A DNA stretch of 32,460 nt from Desulfuromonadaceae bacterium UBA2294 (GCA_002345625.1 DDWE01000118.1:2263-34722), one strand, 5' to 3'; shown: positions 22,370 to 30,626, counted from the stretch's first letter. A program made the numbers and translations. Notes: generated by a model not told the origin, from the letters alone.

Positions 22370-24325
22370 ATGACGACACCATCAACCTTGCCAACTTCAC
22401 GCTTTGCCCTGCTGCTCCCTTATTTGGGCTGCTTTCTTATCGTATCAACGGCGTTGCGCAGTCTGCTGCTTGTCACGCAACACGCGGATCTGAATCTGGC
22501 GCCTTTGCCACTGATGTCGATCTACGCCATCGGCCTGGTCTACGATCTGGCCTTCTTCGCCTACCTGTCGATCCCCTTTGTGCTGCTGCTCCTTCTCGTG
22601 CCGGAGAAACTGCTGCATAGCCGAGCGCTGCGCATCACCGTTTTTGTTGCCACCGCCGGGTTCTTCTTCTTCCTCTTCTTTACCGCCGTGGCGGAGTGGC
22701 TGTTCTGGGATGAGTTCGGAGTCCGCTTCAATTTTATCGCTGTCGACTATCTTATCTATCGACGGGAAGTGACTGACAACATCCTGCAATCTTACCCGAT
22801 TTATCGCCTGATCGGCGGCATGCTGCTGGCCAGCCTGCTCGGCATGGCCCTGTTGCGACCAACTATTGACAGCGCCCTGTCTGTTTACGAACCCTTCCGC
22901 CACCGCCTGCGCTATGCCCTCCCCCTGCTGCTGGCCCCGCTAGTGGCCATCGGGTTGGGACAGTCACTGCACGATTTTTCGTCCAACCGCTTCCAGAATG
23001 AACTGGCCGCCAACGGGCCTTACCAGTTCGTCGCCGCCTTTCGTAACAACAGCATGGATTATCGTCAGTTTTATCACCTTGGCGAAAATAAGGAGGTCTC
23101 GGCCCGTCTGCGTACAATGCTGGCAGAGCCTGGAAGCCATTACGTCAACAATGATCTCTTCGACATCACCCGAGATATCCAAGGACGCGGCAAAGAACAA
23201 CGCCTGAACGTTGTGTTGCTCACCGTTGAGAGCCTTAGTGCAGATTACCTCAGCAGCTACGGCAATACCAGGCAGATCACCCCGGTCCTTGACCGGCTGG
23301 CCAAGGAAAGTCTGGTCTTCGACCATTTCTACGCCACCGGCACCCGCACCGTCCGCGGATTGGAGGCCCTGACCCTCTCCCTGCCGCCGACACCGGGGCG
23401 ATCTCTGGTCAAACGCCCAGACAACGCCCGGGTCTTCAGCCTTGGCAAAGTCTTTACCGACCAGGGTTACGATCCGGTCTTTTTCTACGGCGGCTACGGC
23501 TATTTTGACAATATGAACGACTTCTACGCCGGCAACGGTTACCGCGTGGTCGATCGTACTGACTTCTCTGCCGACGATATCAGCTTCGAAAACGCCTGGG
23601 GGGTGGCCGATGGTGATCTGCTGCGACGGGTGATCACTGAAGCTGACCAGGAGACCGCGGCCGGACAACCGTTCTTTTTCCAGGTGATGACCACCAGTAA
23701 CCACCGCCCCTACACCTATCCGGAGAACGCGATCGACATCCCTTCCGGCTCGGGACGAAATGGTGCGGTCAAATACACCGACTACGCCATCGGCCAGTTC
23801 CTCGCCGAAGCCCGCAATCACGCCTGGTTCAAAAACACCCTCTTCGTTATCGTCGCCGACCACTGCTCCGGTAGTGCCGGTCGGGATGCCCTGCCGGTAG
23901 AGAAGTATCGCATCCCGCTGTTCATTTATGCTCCTGGACATGTCACCAGCGGCGTCAACCACCTGCTCTCCAGCCAGATCGACGTCGCCCCAACCATCCT
24001 CGGTCTGCTCAATTTCAGTTACCGTAGCCAGTTTTTCGGTCATGACCTCCTCGCCCCCGGCGTGACGGGACGGGCCCTGATCGGGAACTATCAGCGCCTC
24101 GGCTTGCTTGATGAGGACCAGCTTGCCTACCTCTCGCCGCAGGGGAAAGTGACCGTGGTCGATCACCCTCTCGGAGTCGAGCGCCTCGAACCCGAGTCCG
24201 AGGCTCTGCTCCAGCCGTTGACCCGTGACACCATGGCCTATTATCAGGGAGCCGACTATATGATCAGCCATCGAATCAACCGCTGGTCGGATGCACTGGC
24301 TGCGCAACATACCGTATCATTCTAA
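22370..24325 (+). CDS. LTA synthase-like sulfatase (phosphoglycerol/phosphoethanolamine transferase)
   Basis: Membrane enzyme of 651 aa of the LTA synthase/MdoB group, which transfers phosphoglycerol or phosphoethanolamine to glycans or lipids outside the membrane. Five N-terminal hydrophobic segments (about 1-200) are followed by a periplasmic sulfatase-fold domain: VVLLTVESLSADYLSSYGN carries the metal-binding Glu, GTRTVRGLEALT the nucleophile Thr, and FVIVADHCSGSAGRD the Asp-His metal ligands. ATG 22370 is chosen because AGGA lies 5 bases ahead; an ATG at 22364 and a TTG at 22337 are alternatives. It is divergent from the two-component system and shares the 11-bp repeat operator, which suggests envelope-stress control. 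Confidence 0.9.
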   Translation: MTTPSTLPTSRFALLLPYLGCFLIVSTALRSLLLVTQHADLNLAPLPLMSIYAIGLVYDLAFFAYLSIPFVLLLLLVPEKLLHSRALRITVFVATAGFFFFLFFTAVAEWLFWDEFGVRFNFIAVDYLIYRREVTDNILQSYPIYRLIGGMLLASLLGMALLRPTIDSALSVYEPFRHRLRYALPLLLAPLVAIGLGQSLHDFSSNRFQNELAANGPYQFVAAFRNNSMDYRQFYHLGENKEVSARLRTMLAEPGSHYVNNDLFDITRDIQGRGKEQRLNVVLLTVESLSADYLSSYGNTRQITPVLDRLAKESLVFDHFYATGTRTVRGLEALTLSLPPTPGRSLVKRPDNARVFSLGKVFTDQGYDPVFFYGGYGYFDNMNDFYAGNGYRVVDRTDFSADDISFENAWGVADGDLLRRVITEADQETAAGQPFFFQVMTTSNHRPYTYPENAIDIPSGSGRNGAVKYTDYAIGQFLAEARNHAWFKNTLFVIVADHCSGSAGRDALPVEKYRIPLFIYAPGHVTSGVNHLLSSQIDVAPTILGLLNFSYRSQFFGHDLLAPGVTGRALIGNYQRLGLLDEDQLAYLSPQGKVTVVDHPLGVERLEPESEALLQPLTRDTMAYYQGADYMISHRINRWSDALAAQHTVSF

Positions 24326-24351
24326 ACCTTTTGCACTGACGGCAATCGACA

Positions 24352-24393
24352 CACAAATGGGCGCCTGGTCTAGGGATCAGGCGCCCATTTGTG
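24352..24393. other. Perfect 16-bp hairpin after the sulfatase gene
   Basis: Left arm 24352-24367 (core AAATGGGCGCCTG) pairs perfectly with 24378-24393, with a ten-base loop. There is no T-run directly after it on the plus strand, so it is an atypical terminator at best. Its right arm touches the palindrome at 24392-24408. Confidence 0.7.
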
Positions 24394-24408
24394 CCTAAAA
24401 AAAAGGCA
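24392..24408. promoter_or_regulatory. Palindrome TGCCT-N7-AGGCA upstream of the nifE promoter
   Basis: TGCCTAAAAAAAAGGCA has the same arms and spacer length as the element in front of nifV. Its centre is about 108 bp upstream of the predicted sigma54 start, 22 bp (two helical turns) farther than at nifV. The A-tract centre could bend DNA. Candidate activator binding site. Confidence 0.65.
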
Positions 24409-24481
24409 CGCCGCCTCCGACCAGCCGAACCCTACGTCATCGATCCCGTACAGACCACCTGATTTCAGCACCTTGCGAACA

Positions 24482-24497
24482 TGGCGAGAGTTTTGCA
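24482..24497 (+). promoter_or_regulatory. Sigma54 (-24/-12) promoter of the nifEN operon
   Basis: TGGCGAGAGTTTTGCA has GG and GC at exact -24/-12 spacing with a consensus TTTTGCA -12 block. The predicted start is near 24508, giving a leader of about 110 bases before the TTG start of nifE. No clear riboswitch is seen in the leader. Confidence 0.8.
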
Positions 24498-24618
24498 GTC
24501 TAACCGCTAGCCTTCATAATACCCTGCCCGTCACCGCCGCCGGGCCAGTCGACCTCCCTCCCAAAGACGCGAAGGAGCTGCATCTTTCGATTCTCAGCGT
24601 TTTTGGAAGGATCAGACC

Positions 24619-25971
24619 TTGGCCAAAAAACCGAAAATCCGCGAGCTGCTCAACGAAAGCGCCTGCGACCACAATACAACCAAAAAGAGCACATGCAGCA
24701 CACCGACCCCCGGTGCCACCACCGGCGGTTGCGCCTTCGAGGGGGCGCAGATCGCCCTCTTCCCTTATGCCGACGCCGCCCACATCGTCCACGGCCCGAT
24801 CACCTGTATCGGTTCCTCCTGGGAGACCCGCGCCACGCAGACCAGCTGGAGCGGCCGCGACCTGACCCAGATGGGTTTCACCACCGGCGTCACCACCAGT
24901 GATGTCGTCTTTGGCGGCGAAGAGAAATTGGCCGAAGCCATCGACTATGTTGTGGAGCATTACACGCCCGAAGCGGTCTTTGTCTACGCCACCTGCGTTA
25001 CCGCCTTGATCGGTGACGATCTTGATCTGGTTTGCCAGCAGGCCGCTGAGCGCCACGATATCCCCTGTGTGCCGGTGCATGCGCCGGGTTTTGTCGGCAG
25101 CAAGAACCTCGGCAGTCGCCTCGGCGGCGAGGCGGTGCTGCAAAACCTGATTGGCACGGCGGAACCGGAACAGACCACCCCTTACGACATCAACCTGATC
25201 GGTGACTACAACGTCACCGGCGACATGTGGCAGTACACGCCGCTGCTGCAGGAGCTCGGTATCCGGGTCCTGTCGACCTTGAGTGGTGATGGCCGGGTCA
25301 AAGACATCCGCTGCGCGCATCGGGCAAAGCTCAACGTCATCGTCTGTGCCAAGTCACTGATTTCACTGACGCGCAAGATGCAGGAGCGCTACGACATCCC
25401 GCACATCTCCCTCTCTTTCTACGGTCAGCGCGACACCAGCGCCGGACTGCTCGCCATCGCCGAAGCGCTCGGTGACCCGGATCTGGTCACGCGAACCAAA
25501 GCCTTGATCGCCCGGGAAGAAGCGGCGCTGGAAGAGAAGCTGCAGCCCTACCGTGCTGTTTTCGCGGGCAAAAAGGCGGTGCTCAACACCGGCGGCAACA
25601 AGGCCTGGTCCATCGCCTCGGCCCTGCAGGATCTCGGCATCGAGGTGGTGGCGACGGCAGTCGGCAAATCGACCGAGGATGACAAGGAGAAGGCGCGTCA
25701 GTATCTCGGCGACAAAGGGGTGCTGATGACCAAGCCGGGGCAGGAACAGGCGAAGATCATCGACGACACCAGGGCCGACCTGCTGCTGGCCGGCGGCCGC
25801 AGCCTCTATACGGCGATCAAGAAGGGGATCGCCTTTGCCGACGTCAACCAGGAGAAGAAGAAGAGCTACGGCGGCTACGCCGGTCTGCTCAACCTGGCTG
25901 AGGACCTGAAAAACGCGCTGGAGAACCCGGTGTTCAAGACTGTTGCCCGGAGGGCACCATGGGAGAAGTAA
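24619..25971 (+). CDS. nifE: NifE, FeMo-cofactor scaffold subunit
   Basis: Alpha subunit (450 aa) of the NifEN scaffold on which the NifB-derived cluster is matured with Mo and homocitrate. Conserved blocks: CAFEGAQIALFPYADAAHIVHGPITCIGSSW with P-cluster-like cysteine ligands, YVYATCVTALIGDDLD, VPVHAPGFVGSKNLG, and the C-terminal INQ-equivalent region DVNQEKKKSYGGYAGLLNLAEDL. The start is TTG 24619 with GGAAGGA 7 bases upstream; no in-frame ATG is nearer the family's usual beginning. It heads the plus-strand nif operon and overlaps nifN by 13 bases. Confidence 0.95.
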   Translation: MAKKPKIRELLNESACDHNTTKKSTCSTPTPGATTGGCAFEGAQIALFPYADAAHIVHGPITCIGSSWETRATQTSWSGRDLTQMGFTTGVTTSDVVFGGEEKLAEAIDYVVEHYTPEAVFVYATCVTALIGDDLDLVCQQAAERHDIPCVPVHAPGFVGSKNLGSRLGGEAVLQNLIGTAEPEQTTPYDINLIGDYNVTGDMWQYTPLLQELGIRVLSTLSGDGRVKDIRCAHRAKLNVIVCAKSLISLTRKMQERYDIPHISLSFYGQRDTSAGLLAIAEALGDPDLVTRTKALIAREEAALEEKLQPYRAVFAGKKAVLNTGGNKAWSIASALQDLGIEVVATAVGKSTEDDKEKARQYLGDKGVLMTKPGQEQAKIIDDTRADLLLAGGRSLYTAIKKGIAFADVNQEKKKSYGGYAGLLNLAEDLKNALENPVFKTVARRAPWEK

Positions 25972-27242
25972 TGCACAAAACAGCCAAGCCGCTGCAGGTC
26001 AACCCGTTCAAGCTGTCACAACCGATGGGGGCGACGCTGGCCTTTCTCGGCGTCGACCGCTGCATGCCACTGATGCACGGCGCCCAGGGCTGCACCTCGT
26101 TCACCAAGGTCTACTTCACCCGCCACTTCTGCGAGCCGATCGCCATTCAGACCACTGCCGTCACCGACATCACCGCCATCCTCGACGGCGGCGACACCAG
26201 CATTGTCGAAGCGGTGAAGAATATCACCGCCAAGGTCACCCCGGCGCTGGTCGGCCTCTGCACCACCGGTCTGACCGAGACCAAAGGGGACGATATCCGC
26301 GGCATCGCCAAACAGGTCGACTTCCCTCTTGTCTACGCCAACACCCCCGATTACGAAGGCGGACTGGAGAGTGGCTGGGCGCTGGCGGCCAAAGGGCTGA
26401 TCGAACAGCTGGTGGCGCCGGCGACCGCTTGTGACAAACAGAAAGTTGTGTTGCTCCCCCACGTCAGCCTGACACCAATTGAAGTGGAGAAGATCAAGCA
26501 GTTCATCGCCGCTTTCGGCTACACGGTCTACGCCCTGCCCGACCTCTCCACCTCCCTCGACGGTCACCTCGGTGAGAAACAGGCGGCGCTCTCCAGCGGC
26601 GGCATCAGCGTCGAGGAGATCACCGGTCTGGCCGACGCCGGACTGGTGCTTTCGGTTGGCGACTCCATGCTCCCCTGTGCCGCGGCCCTGCAGCAAAAAA
26701 ATCCGATCCTGCGCCATCACCATTTCGCCCACCTGCATGGTCTCGCCGCCAGCGACGCCTTCACCGCCTTGTTGCTGGCCGAAAGCGGCCGCAGCACGCC
26801 GCCGTCCGAGATCGTTCGCTGGCGCAAACGGCTGCAGGACGCCCTGCTCGACAGCCATTTCTCCCTTGGCCAGACCCGGTTTCTACTCGCCAGCGAGCCC
26901 GACCAGCTGGTCGGCCTCTGTCAGGCGCTGCGTGAAGCCGGTGGCCGCATCAGCAGTGCCATCAGCAGCGTCGACTCCACCCAGCTTGAACGGGTCGTTG
27001 CCGATGAGGTTCTGGTCGGCGACCTCGAAGACGCCGAACAGCGGGCCGATGCCATCGACGTGCTGATCAGTAACTTCCACGCCGAAGCCATCGCCCATCC
27101 CCGGCACAAAGGGTTGCTGCTGCGCGGCTTCCCCAACTGGGAACAGGTCGGCAACGTACTGCAGAATGATGTGCTCTACGAGGGGGGTTGCTACTTCATC
27201 TGCACCGCCGCCAACGTGGCAACGGCGCAGCGGGAACATTAA
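25959..27242 (+). CDS. nifN: NifN, FeMo-cofactor scaffold subunit
   Basis: Beta subunit (427 aa) of the NifEN scaffold. Typical blocks: AKPLQVNPFKLSQPMGATLAFLGVDRCMPLMHGAQGCTSF with the cluster-ligating Cys, KVYFTRHFCEPIAIQTTAVTD, and GLCTTGLTETKGDD. The ATG at 25959 lies within the 3' end of nifE and has GGAGG ahead of it; ATG 25971 (TAATG with the nifE stop) is an alternative. Its C-terminus (FPNWEQVGNVLQNDVLYEGG) is normal for the family. It is followed after 56 bases by the NifU-NifQ gene, with a hairpin between. Confidence 0.95.
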   Translation: MGEVMHKTAKPLQVNPFKLSQPMGATLAFLGVDRCMPLMHGAQGCTSFTKVYFTRHFCEPIAIQTTAVTDITAILDGGDTSIVEAVKNITAKVTPALVGLCTTGLTETKGDDIRGIAKQVDFPLVYANTPDYEGGLESGWALAAKGLIEQLVAPATACDKQKVVLLPHVSLTPIEVEKIKQFIAAFGYTVYALPDLSTSLDGHLGEKQAALSSGGISVEEITGLADAGLVLSVGDSMLPCAAALQQKNPILRHHHFAHLHGLAASDAFTALLLAESGRSTPPSEIVRWRKRLQDALLDSHFSLGQTRFLLASEPDQLVGLCQALREAGGRISSAISSVDSTQLERVVADEVLVGDLEDAEQRADAIDVLISNFHAEAIAHPRHKGLLLRGFPNWEQVGNVLQNDVLYEGGCYFICTAANVATAQREH

Positions 27243-27255
27243 CTGATCCGACCGA

Positions 27256-27281
27256 TCGGCCTGATCCATCGGATCGGCCGA
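27256..27281 (+). other. Hairpin between nifN and the NifU-NifQ gene
   Basis: TCGGCC-T-GATCC-ATC-GGATC-GGCCGA makes an 11-bp stem with a single bulge and a three-base loop. There is no T-run, so it is more likely an RNA processing or stability element within the operon than a terminator. Confidence 0.6.
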
Positions 27282-27298
27282 AGGCCTGCGGGAATGCC

Positions 27299-28291
27299 AT
27301 GAGCCTTTACACCGACACCATACGCAACTATGCGACAGACACCCGCTATATCGGGGCGCTGGAGCACGCCGATGGTGTTGGTGAAGTCGGTCTCGGCCGT
27401 GGTGAAGCCGGCACACGGCTGGCGGTCCGTTTTGCCCTGCAGGTGCGCGATGAACGGGTCGAAACGGTCCGTTTCCAGGTCTTTGGCTGCGGCTTCACCA
27501 TCGCCGCCTGCACCGCCGCAGCCGAACTGGCTGAAGGGTGTCTCCTGGTCGAGCTTGAGCAGTTCTCGACTGCCGCGATTGAGGAACGACTCGGCGGTAT
27601 GCCGAAAGAGCGCGACTACTGCGCCCGCCTGGCGCTCGATGCCTTGCTGGCCGCTGCGGCCAGCGCCGGAAGTGACGGACAAACACAACAGACAACGGGC
27701 CGCGACGCTACAACCGACCACCTGCCACAGTTGCCGCCCGACGATCCGCTGCGCAGCGCCCTGCTCGCCAGCGTAGCACCGGACGGCATGCCTCCCGCCG
27801 ACCGGGAGCTGCTGGCCGGCCTGCTTGCGGTCGCCGTTCATGACGCCACCGATCCGGCCGGTGCCCTCGGCCTGAGCGCCGATGAATTCACCACCCTGTG
27901 TCATAGCGCTTTCCCCGCCGCCGATCCGCACCTGTTTGCCGGTCGCGCCAATGCCCGGCCCCCGGCAGCCAACCCCGAAATTTTCTCGCTGCTGCTGGGC
28001 TATGTTACCGCCGACGCATCACCGCTTGCTGTCTGGCTGGCCAAGGCCCTCGCGACACGGGCCGCCTGCCCCGGTCATCTCTGGGTCGCCATGGGGCTGC
28101 CCGAGCGACCGCAACTCTCCGCCGCTATCAGACGCCACCTGCCGGCTCTGTTTGCGGCCAATAACCGCAACATGCGCTGGAAGCGCTTTTTCTTCAAACA
28201 GCTCTGCGATCGCAGCGGTGGCAACCTGTGTCAAAACCCCGACTGTGGCACCTGCAGCGACCACGACCTCTGCTTTGCACCGGAAGACTGA
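27299..28291 (+). CDS. NifU-like scaffold fused to NifQ
   Basis: Fusion of 330 aa. Residues 1-120 have the IscU/NifU scaffold fold: FGCGFTIAAC holds C64 and RDYCARLALDALL holds C108, the second and third cluster ligands. The first ligand site (normally in GxPxCGD) reads GRGEAGTRL and has no Cys. After a Gln/Asp/Thr-rich linker (122-145) comes NifQ, about 150-330, which carries Mo to the FeMo-cofactor machinery. NMRWKRFFFKQLC and the cluster motif C311-x4-C316-x2-C319-x5-C325 are diagnostic. The fusion may build an Fe-S precursor on one domain and use it as the Mo-Fe-S carrier on the other. ATG 27299 is chosen because the scaffold fold begins there. Placement after nifEN fits Mo delivery to NifEN. 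Confidence 0.88.
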   Translation: MSLYTDTIRNYATDTRYIGALEHADGVGEVGLGRGEAGTRLAVRFALQVRDERVETVRFQVFGCGFTIAACTAAAELAEGCLLVELEQFSTAAIEERLGGMPKERDYCARLALDALLAAAASAGSDGQTQQTTGRDATTDHLPQLPPDDPLRSALLASVAPDGMPPADRELLAGLLAVAVHDATDPAGALGLSADEFTTLCHSAFPAADPHLFAGRANARPPAANPEIFSLLLGYVTADASPLAVWLAKALATRAACPGHLWVAMGLPERPQLSAAIRRHLPALFAANNRNMRWKRFFFKQLCDRSGGNLCQNPDCGTCSDHDLCFAPED

Positions 28292-28308
28292 ACCCGTAGA
28301 GAACAACG

Positions 28309-28602
28309 ATGACGACCGACCGCTATGTCACCTATAAAAATATTGACTGTGCCGGCAACTCAAAACTGTTGATGGACCTGTTGCGCCGCCACATTGATGA
28401 TCCGACCAGGAGCAACGCGTTCTGGGAGCAGTTCAAACAAAAACTGAATCGGGTCGGCAAACCGCTGGAGAACAACGGTCGCTGCCTCGACGAACTGTTT
28501 TTGATCCATACCTACATCAATAATCTTTACGAGATTTTTGAACAGTACGATGACCACGAAGCGCTCACCCTGCTCGACCGCATCGAGCGGGAGTGCTGCT
28601 GA
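28309..28602 (+). CDS. cowN: CowN, CO-protection protein of nitrogenase
   Basis: Small protein of 97 aa of the CowN family, which sustains N2 fixation in the presence of carbon monoxide, an inhibitor of Mo-nitrogenase. The family pattern is clear: [14 protein letters not shown] at the start, [41 protein letters not shown], and [10 protein letters not shown] at the end. Length is normal. It begins 17 bases after the NifU-NifQ stop, so it is in the operon; its ribosome site is weak. Confidence 0.93.
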   Translation: MTTDRYVTYKNIDCAGNSKLLMDLLRRHIDDPTRSNAFWEQFKQKLNRVGKPLENNGRCLDELFLIHTYINNLYEIFEQYDDHEALTLLDRIERECC

Positions 28603-28624
28603 ATAACGGAAAGGGACCAAGCGA

Positions 28625-29035
28625 ATGGCGTCCATCATCTTTTGGGAAAAACCTGGCTGCAAAGGGAACTTGCGCCAGAAAGAGATTCTGCTCGCCTCCG
28701 GGCATCAGCTTGACGTGCGGAACCTGTTGACAGAAGTCTGGACGCCGGCAAGCCTCGCCCTTTTCTTCGGGGAGCGACCGGTGACCGAGTGGTTCAATCC
28801 CTCCAACCCGAAAGTTAAAGCCGGAGAGATCGATCCGGCGACTCTTTCGGCCGACGCGGCGCTGGCGATGATGGTGCAGGAACCGTTACTGATCGTCCGC
28901 CCGCTGCTCCAGGTCGGCGAACAACGTCTTGCCGGCTTCGATGTGCAGCAGGTGCATAACTGGATCGGACTGAGCCTCAACACCATCGGGCCCCGCGATC
29001 CGAAAAACTGCCCTTGTGTCAGTACCGGGCACTGA
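28625..29035 (+). CDS. Nitrogenase-associated ArsC-like protein (NifO type)
   Basis: Protein of 136 aa with the ArsC/Spx thioredoxin-like fold, of the nitrogenase-associated subfamily that includes NifO. IIFWEKPGCKGNLRQKEILLASGH contains the single ArsC-type cysteine of the family, followed by WFNPSNPKVKAGEIDP and LLIVRPLLQVG. NifO has been linked to partition of molybdenum between nitrogenase and nitrate reductase; I infer a similar role here from its place behind the NifQ domain. The gene follows cowN by 22 bases. Confidence 0.88.
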   Translation: MASIIFWEKPGCKGNLRQKEILLASGHQLDVRNLLTEVWTPASLALFFGERPVTEWFNPSNPKVKAGEIDPATLSADAALAMMVQEPLLIVRPLLQVGEQRLAGFDVQQVHNWIGLSLNTIGPRDPKNCPCVSTGH

Positions 29036-29053
29036 CCAGCGGAGAAAATACTC

Positions 29054-29539
29054 ATGCAGTTGACCCCGATCGGCACCATCCAGACCCCGTTCCGGCAGCT
29101 TGCCGACATGCCGATTCAACCCTGCGGCGCGCAGGGCGTTGCCGGACAGATCATCCTGCGCCCCGAGTTGGCGACCGGGCTGCGCGACCTTGACGGATTC
29201 TCCCACCTGATTGCGATCTACCTCTTTCACCAGGTGGTTCGCTCGGCCCTGACTGTGACTCCGTTTCTTGACGATCAGCCGCGTGGGGTCTTCGCCACCC
29301 GGGCACCGACCCGACCGAACCCCATTGGCCTGTCAGTGCTGGCCATAAAAGCCATCGACGGCAACATCCTGCAGGTTGAACATGTCGATATGCTTGACGG
29401 CACTCCGCTGCTCGACCTGAAGCCGTATGTCCCGCAGTTCGATCAGGTGACCGATGTCAGGATCGGCTGGCTGGAGGAGCAGATCCAACAGGCCAAAGAC
29501 AAACGCTCCGATCAACGCTTCATCAAAGACCAACAATAA
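29054..29539 (+). CDS. trmO: TrmO-like tRNA t6A methyltransferase (short form)
   Basis: Protein of 161 aa of the TrmO/TsaA family, which N6-methylates t6A37 in threonine tRNA with SAM. Diagnostic blocks are the opening PIGTIQTPF, DLDGFSHLIAIYLFH, FATRAPTRPNPIGLSV, and MLDGTPLLDLKPYVPQFD. It is the short form; the longer enterobacterial protein has a C-terminal extension. Its place 18 bases after a nitrogenase-associated gene makes it part of the nif transcript. Members near metal-related operons may have other substrates, so the tRNA role is by family. Confidence 0.88.
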   Translation: MQLTPIGTIQTPFRQLADMPIQPCGAQGVAGQIILRPELATGLRDLDGFSHLIAIYLFHQVVRSALTVTPFLDDQPRGVFATRAPTRPNPIGLSVLAIKAIDGNILQVEHVDMLDGTPLLDLKPYVPQFDQVTDVRIGWLEEQIQQAKDKRSDQRFIKDQQ

Positions 29540-29562
29540 TTAGCGGACTCTATAAAAATATC

Positions 29563-29591
29563 TTGCAGACCAGTAAGCTTTGCCCTAATAT
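29563..29591 (+). promoter_or_regulatory. Weak promoter candidate for the hemerythrin gene
   Basis: TTGCAG (29563-29568), 17 bases, TAATAT (29586-29591). Spacing is ideal but the hexamers match only 3 and 4 of 6. Confidence 0.35.
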
Positions 29592-29637
29592 ATGACCGTT
29601 TTCGTCTTATTCAATTCATGCACAATGGAGGCACATT

Positions 29638-30045
29638 ATGGCCCTGATCTGGACCGACGATCTCGCCGTCGGCTTTGGCCGCATCGACACCCAGCATCAG
29701 GAACTGTTCCTGCGCTACAACAGACTGATTGAGGCCTGCCGCGACGGCAAAGGACGTGAGCAGATCGCCACCATGCTTGACTTCATGATCGAGTACGTCA
29801 CGACCCACTTTGCCGAGGAGGAGCGGTTTATGACCCTCTACCGCTACCCCGAGCGCGAGGCCCATCAAAAGGAACACCGCGAGCTGTTTGCTCATGTGCA
29901 ACAGGTGCGGGAGGAACTGCACGAAAGGGGGCCGACGGTCGGCGTCATCACCTCGATCACCCACACCCTGCTCCACTGGCTGATCCGACATGTCAAGCAG
30001 ACAGATATCGAACTCGCGCGCTTTCTGGTTGCTAACGCAGCATGA
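29638..30045 (+). CDS. Bacteriohemerythrin
   Basis: Four-helix di-iron oxygen-binding protein of 135 aa. All iron ligands of the family are present: H20, H57, E61, H76, H80, H118 and D123 (patterns IDTQHQE, HFAEEE, HQKEH, HVKQTD). It is a single-domain, cytosolic form that binds O2 or NO. Lying after the nif operon, it may help protect oxygen-sensitive enzymes, but it has its own AT-rich upstream region of about 100 bases and a GGAGG site, so it may be independently expressed. A strong terminator follows. Confidence 0.95.
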   Translation: MALIWTDDLAVGFGRIDTQHQELFLRYNRLIEACRDGKGREQIATMLDFMIEYVTTHFAEEERFMTLYRYPEREAHQKEHRELFAHVQQVREELHERGPTVGVITSITHTLLHWLIRHVKQTDIELARFLVANAA

Positions 30046-30050
30046 CCAGC

Positions 30051-30085
30051 AAAAAGGCCTCTCCTATCCGGAAGAGGCCTTTTTT
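30051..30085. terminator. Bidirectional Rho-independent terminator
   Basis: AAAAAGGCCTCT pairs with AGAGGCCTTTTTT across a ten-base loop. A-run and T-run flank the stem, so it can serve both the hemerythrin gene and the convergent cyclotransferase-like gene. Confidence 0.92.
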
Positions 30086-30113
30086 AAGACATCCTGAGAA
30101 CCATAGATAACTG

Positions 30114-30608
30114 CTACGAATAGATGGACAGTTCCTGAACCGCCCGCTGCGGATCGGGGTCGTCGATCGTCACAACGGCGCGGATAGCGTTTACATAATC
30201 GTCTGGCAGTCCATTCTCCAAGGCACCTCGCAGCACATGTTCGAGATACCAGGGGTACGGACGCAAACCGGGATTAAGGTTGGTGCCGAGATAGATCAAG
30301 GCCTGAACTTCTCTGCCGGAGGGCTCCCTTACGGCGACGTCCGCAGCCCGATACTCAACACCGACCCCCTCGTAATGATCAAGAATCTCCCTGGCCCGCG
30401 GGTCGAGACGAAACAGGACGCCGAGCACATGGTCGCTGCTGACACCCGTGCAGTGAGCGTCGCACTTGGCCGAACCGTCCTTGGTGCTGGCGACCTGAAA
30501 ACGGAGCTGGTGACCGGGCAGAACCGCCACCCCGATCCTTTCGATGCAGGAAAGCCGCCGCTGCAAACGGGCCGTCGCCATGTTGGAACCGTACGCGAAG
30601 TAGAGCAT
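30114..30608 (-). CDS. Gamma-glutamylcyclotransferase-like protein
   Basis: Cytosolic protein of 164 aa with the GGCT/AIG2 fold, which can release 5-oxoproline from gamma-glutamyl compounds. The substrate loop FAYGSNM (residues 4-10) and catalytic glutamate E80 in LDHYEGVG are present. Other members act on different gamma-glutamyl amines, so the substrate is open. It lies 18 bases after the FHA gene in the same direction. Confidence 0.9.
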   Translation of the reverse strand: MLYFAYGSNMATARLQRRLSCIERIGVAVLPGHQLRFQVASTKDGSAKCDAHCTGVSSDHVLGVLFRLDPRAREILDHYEGVGVEYRAADVAVREPSGREVQALIYLGTNLNPGLRPYPWYLEHVLRGALENGLPDDYVNAIRAVVTIDDPDPQRAVQELSIYS

Positions 30609-30626
30609 CCCTCCCCCGCCCCTCCC

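Noticed and set aside
24508..24618. Riboswitch in the nifE leader (AAAGACGCGAAGGAGC string)
   Set aside because: I cannot form a known aptamer fold (Moco, GEMM) from it; only weak short stems are visible.
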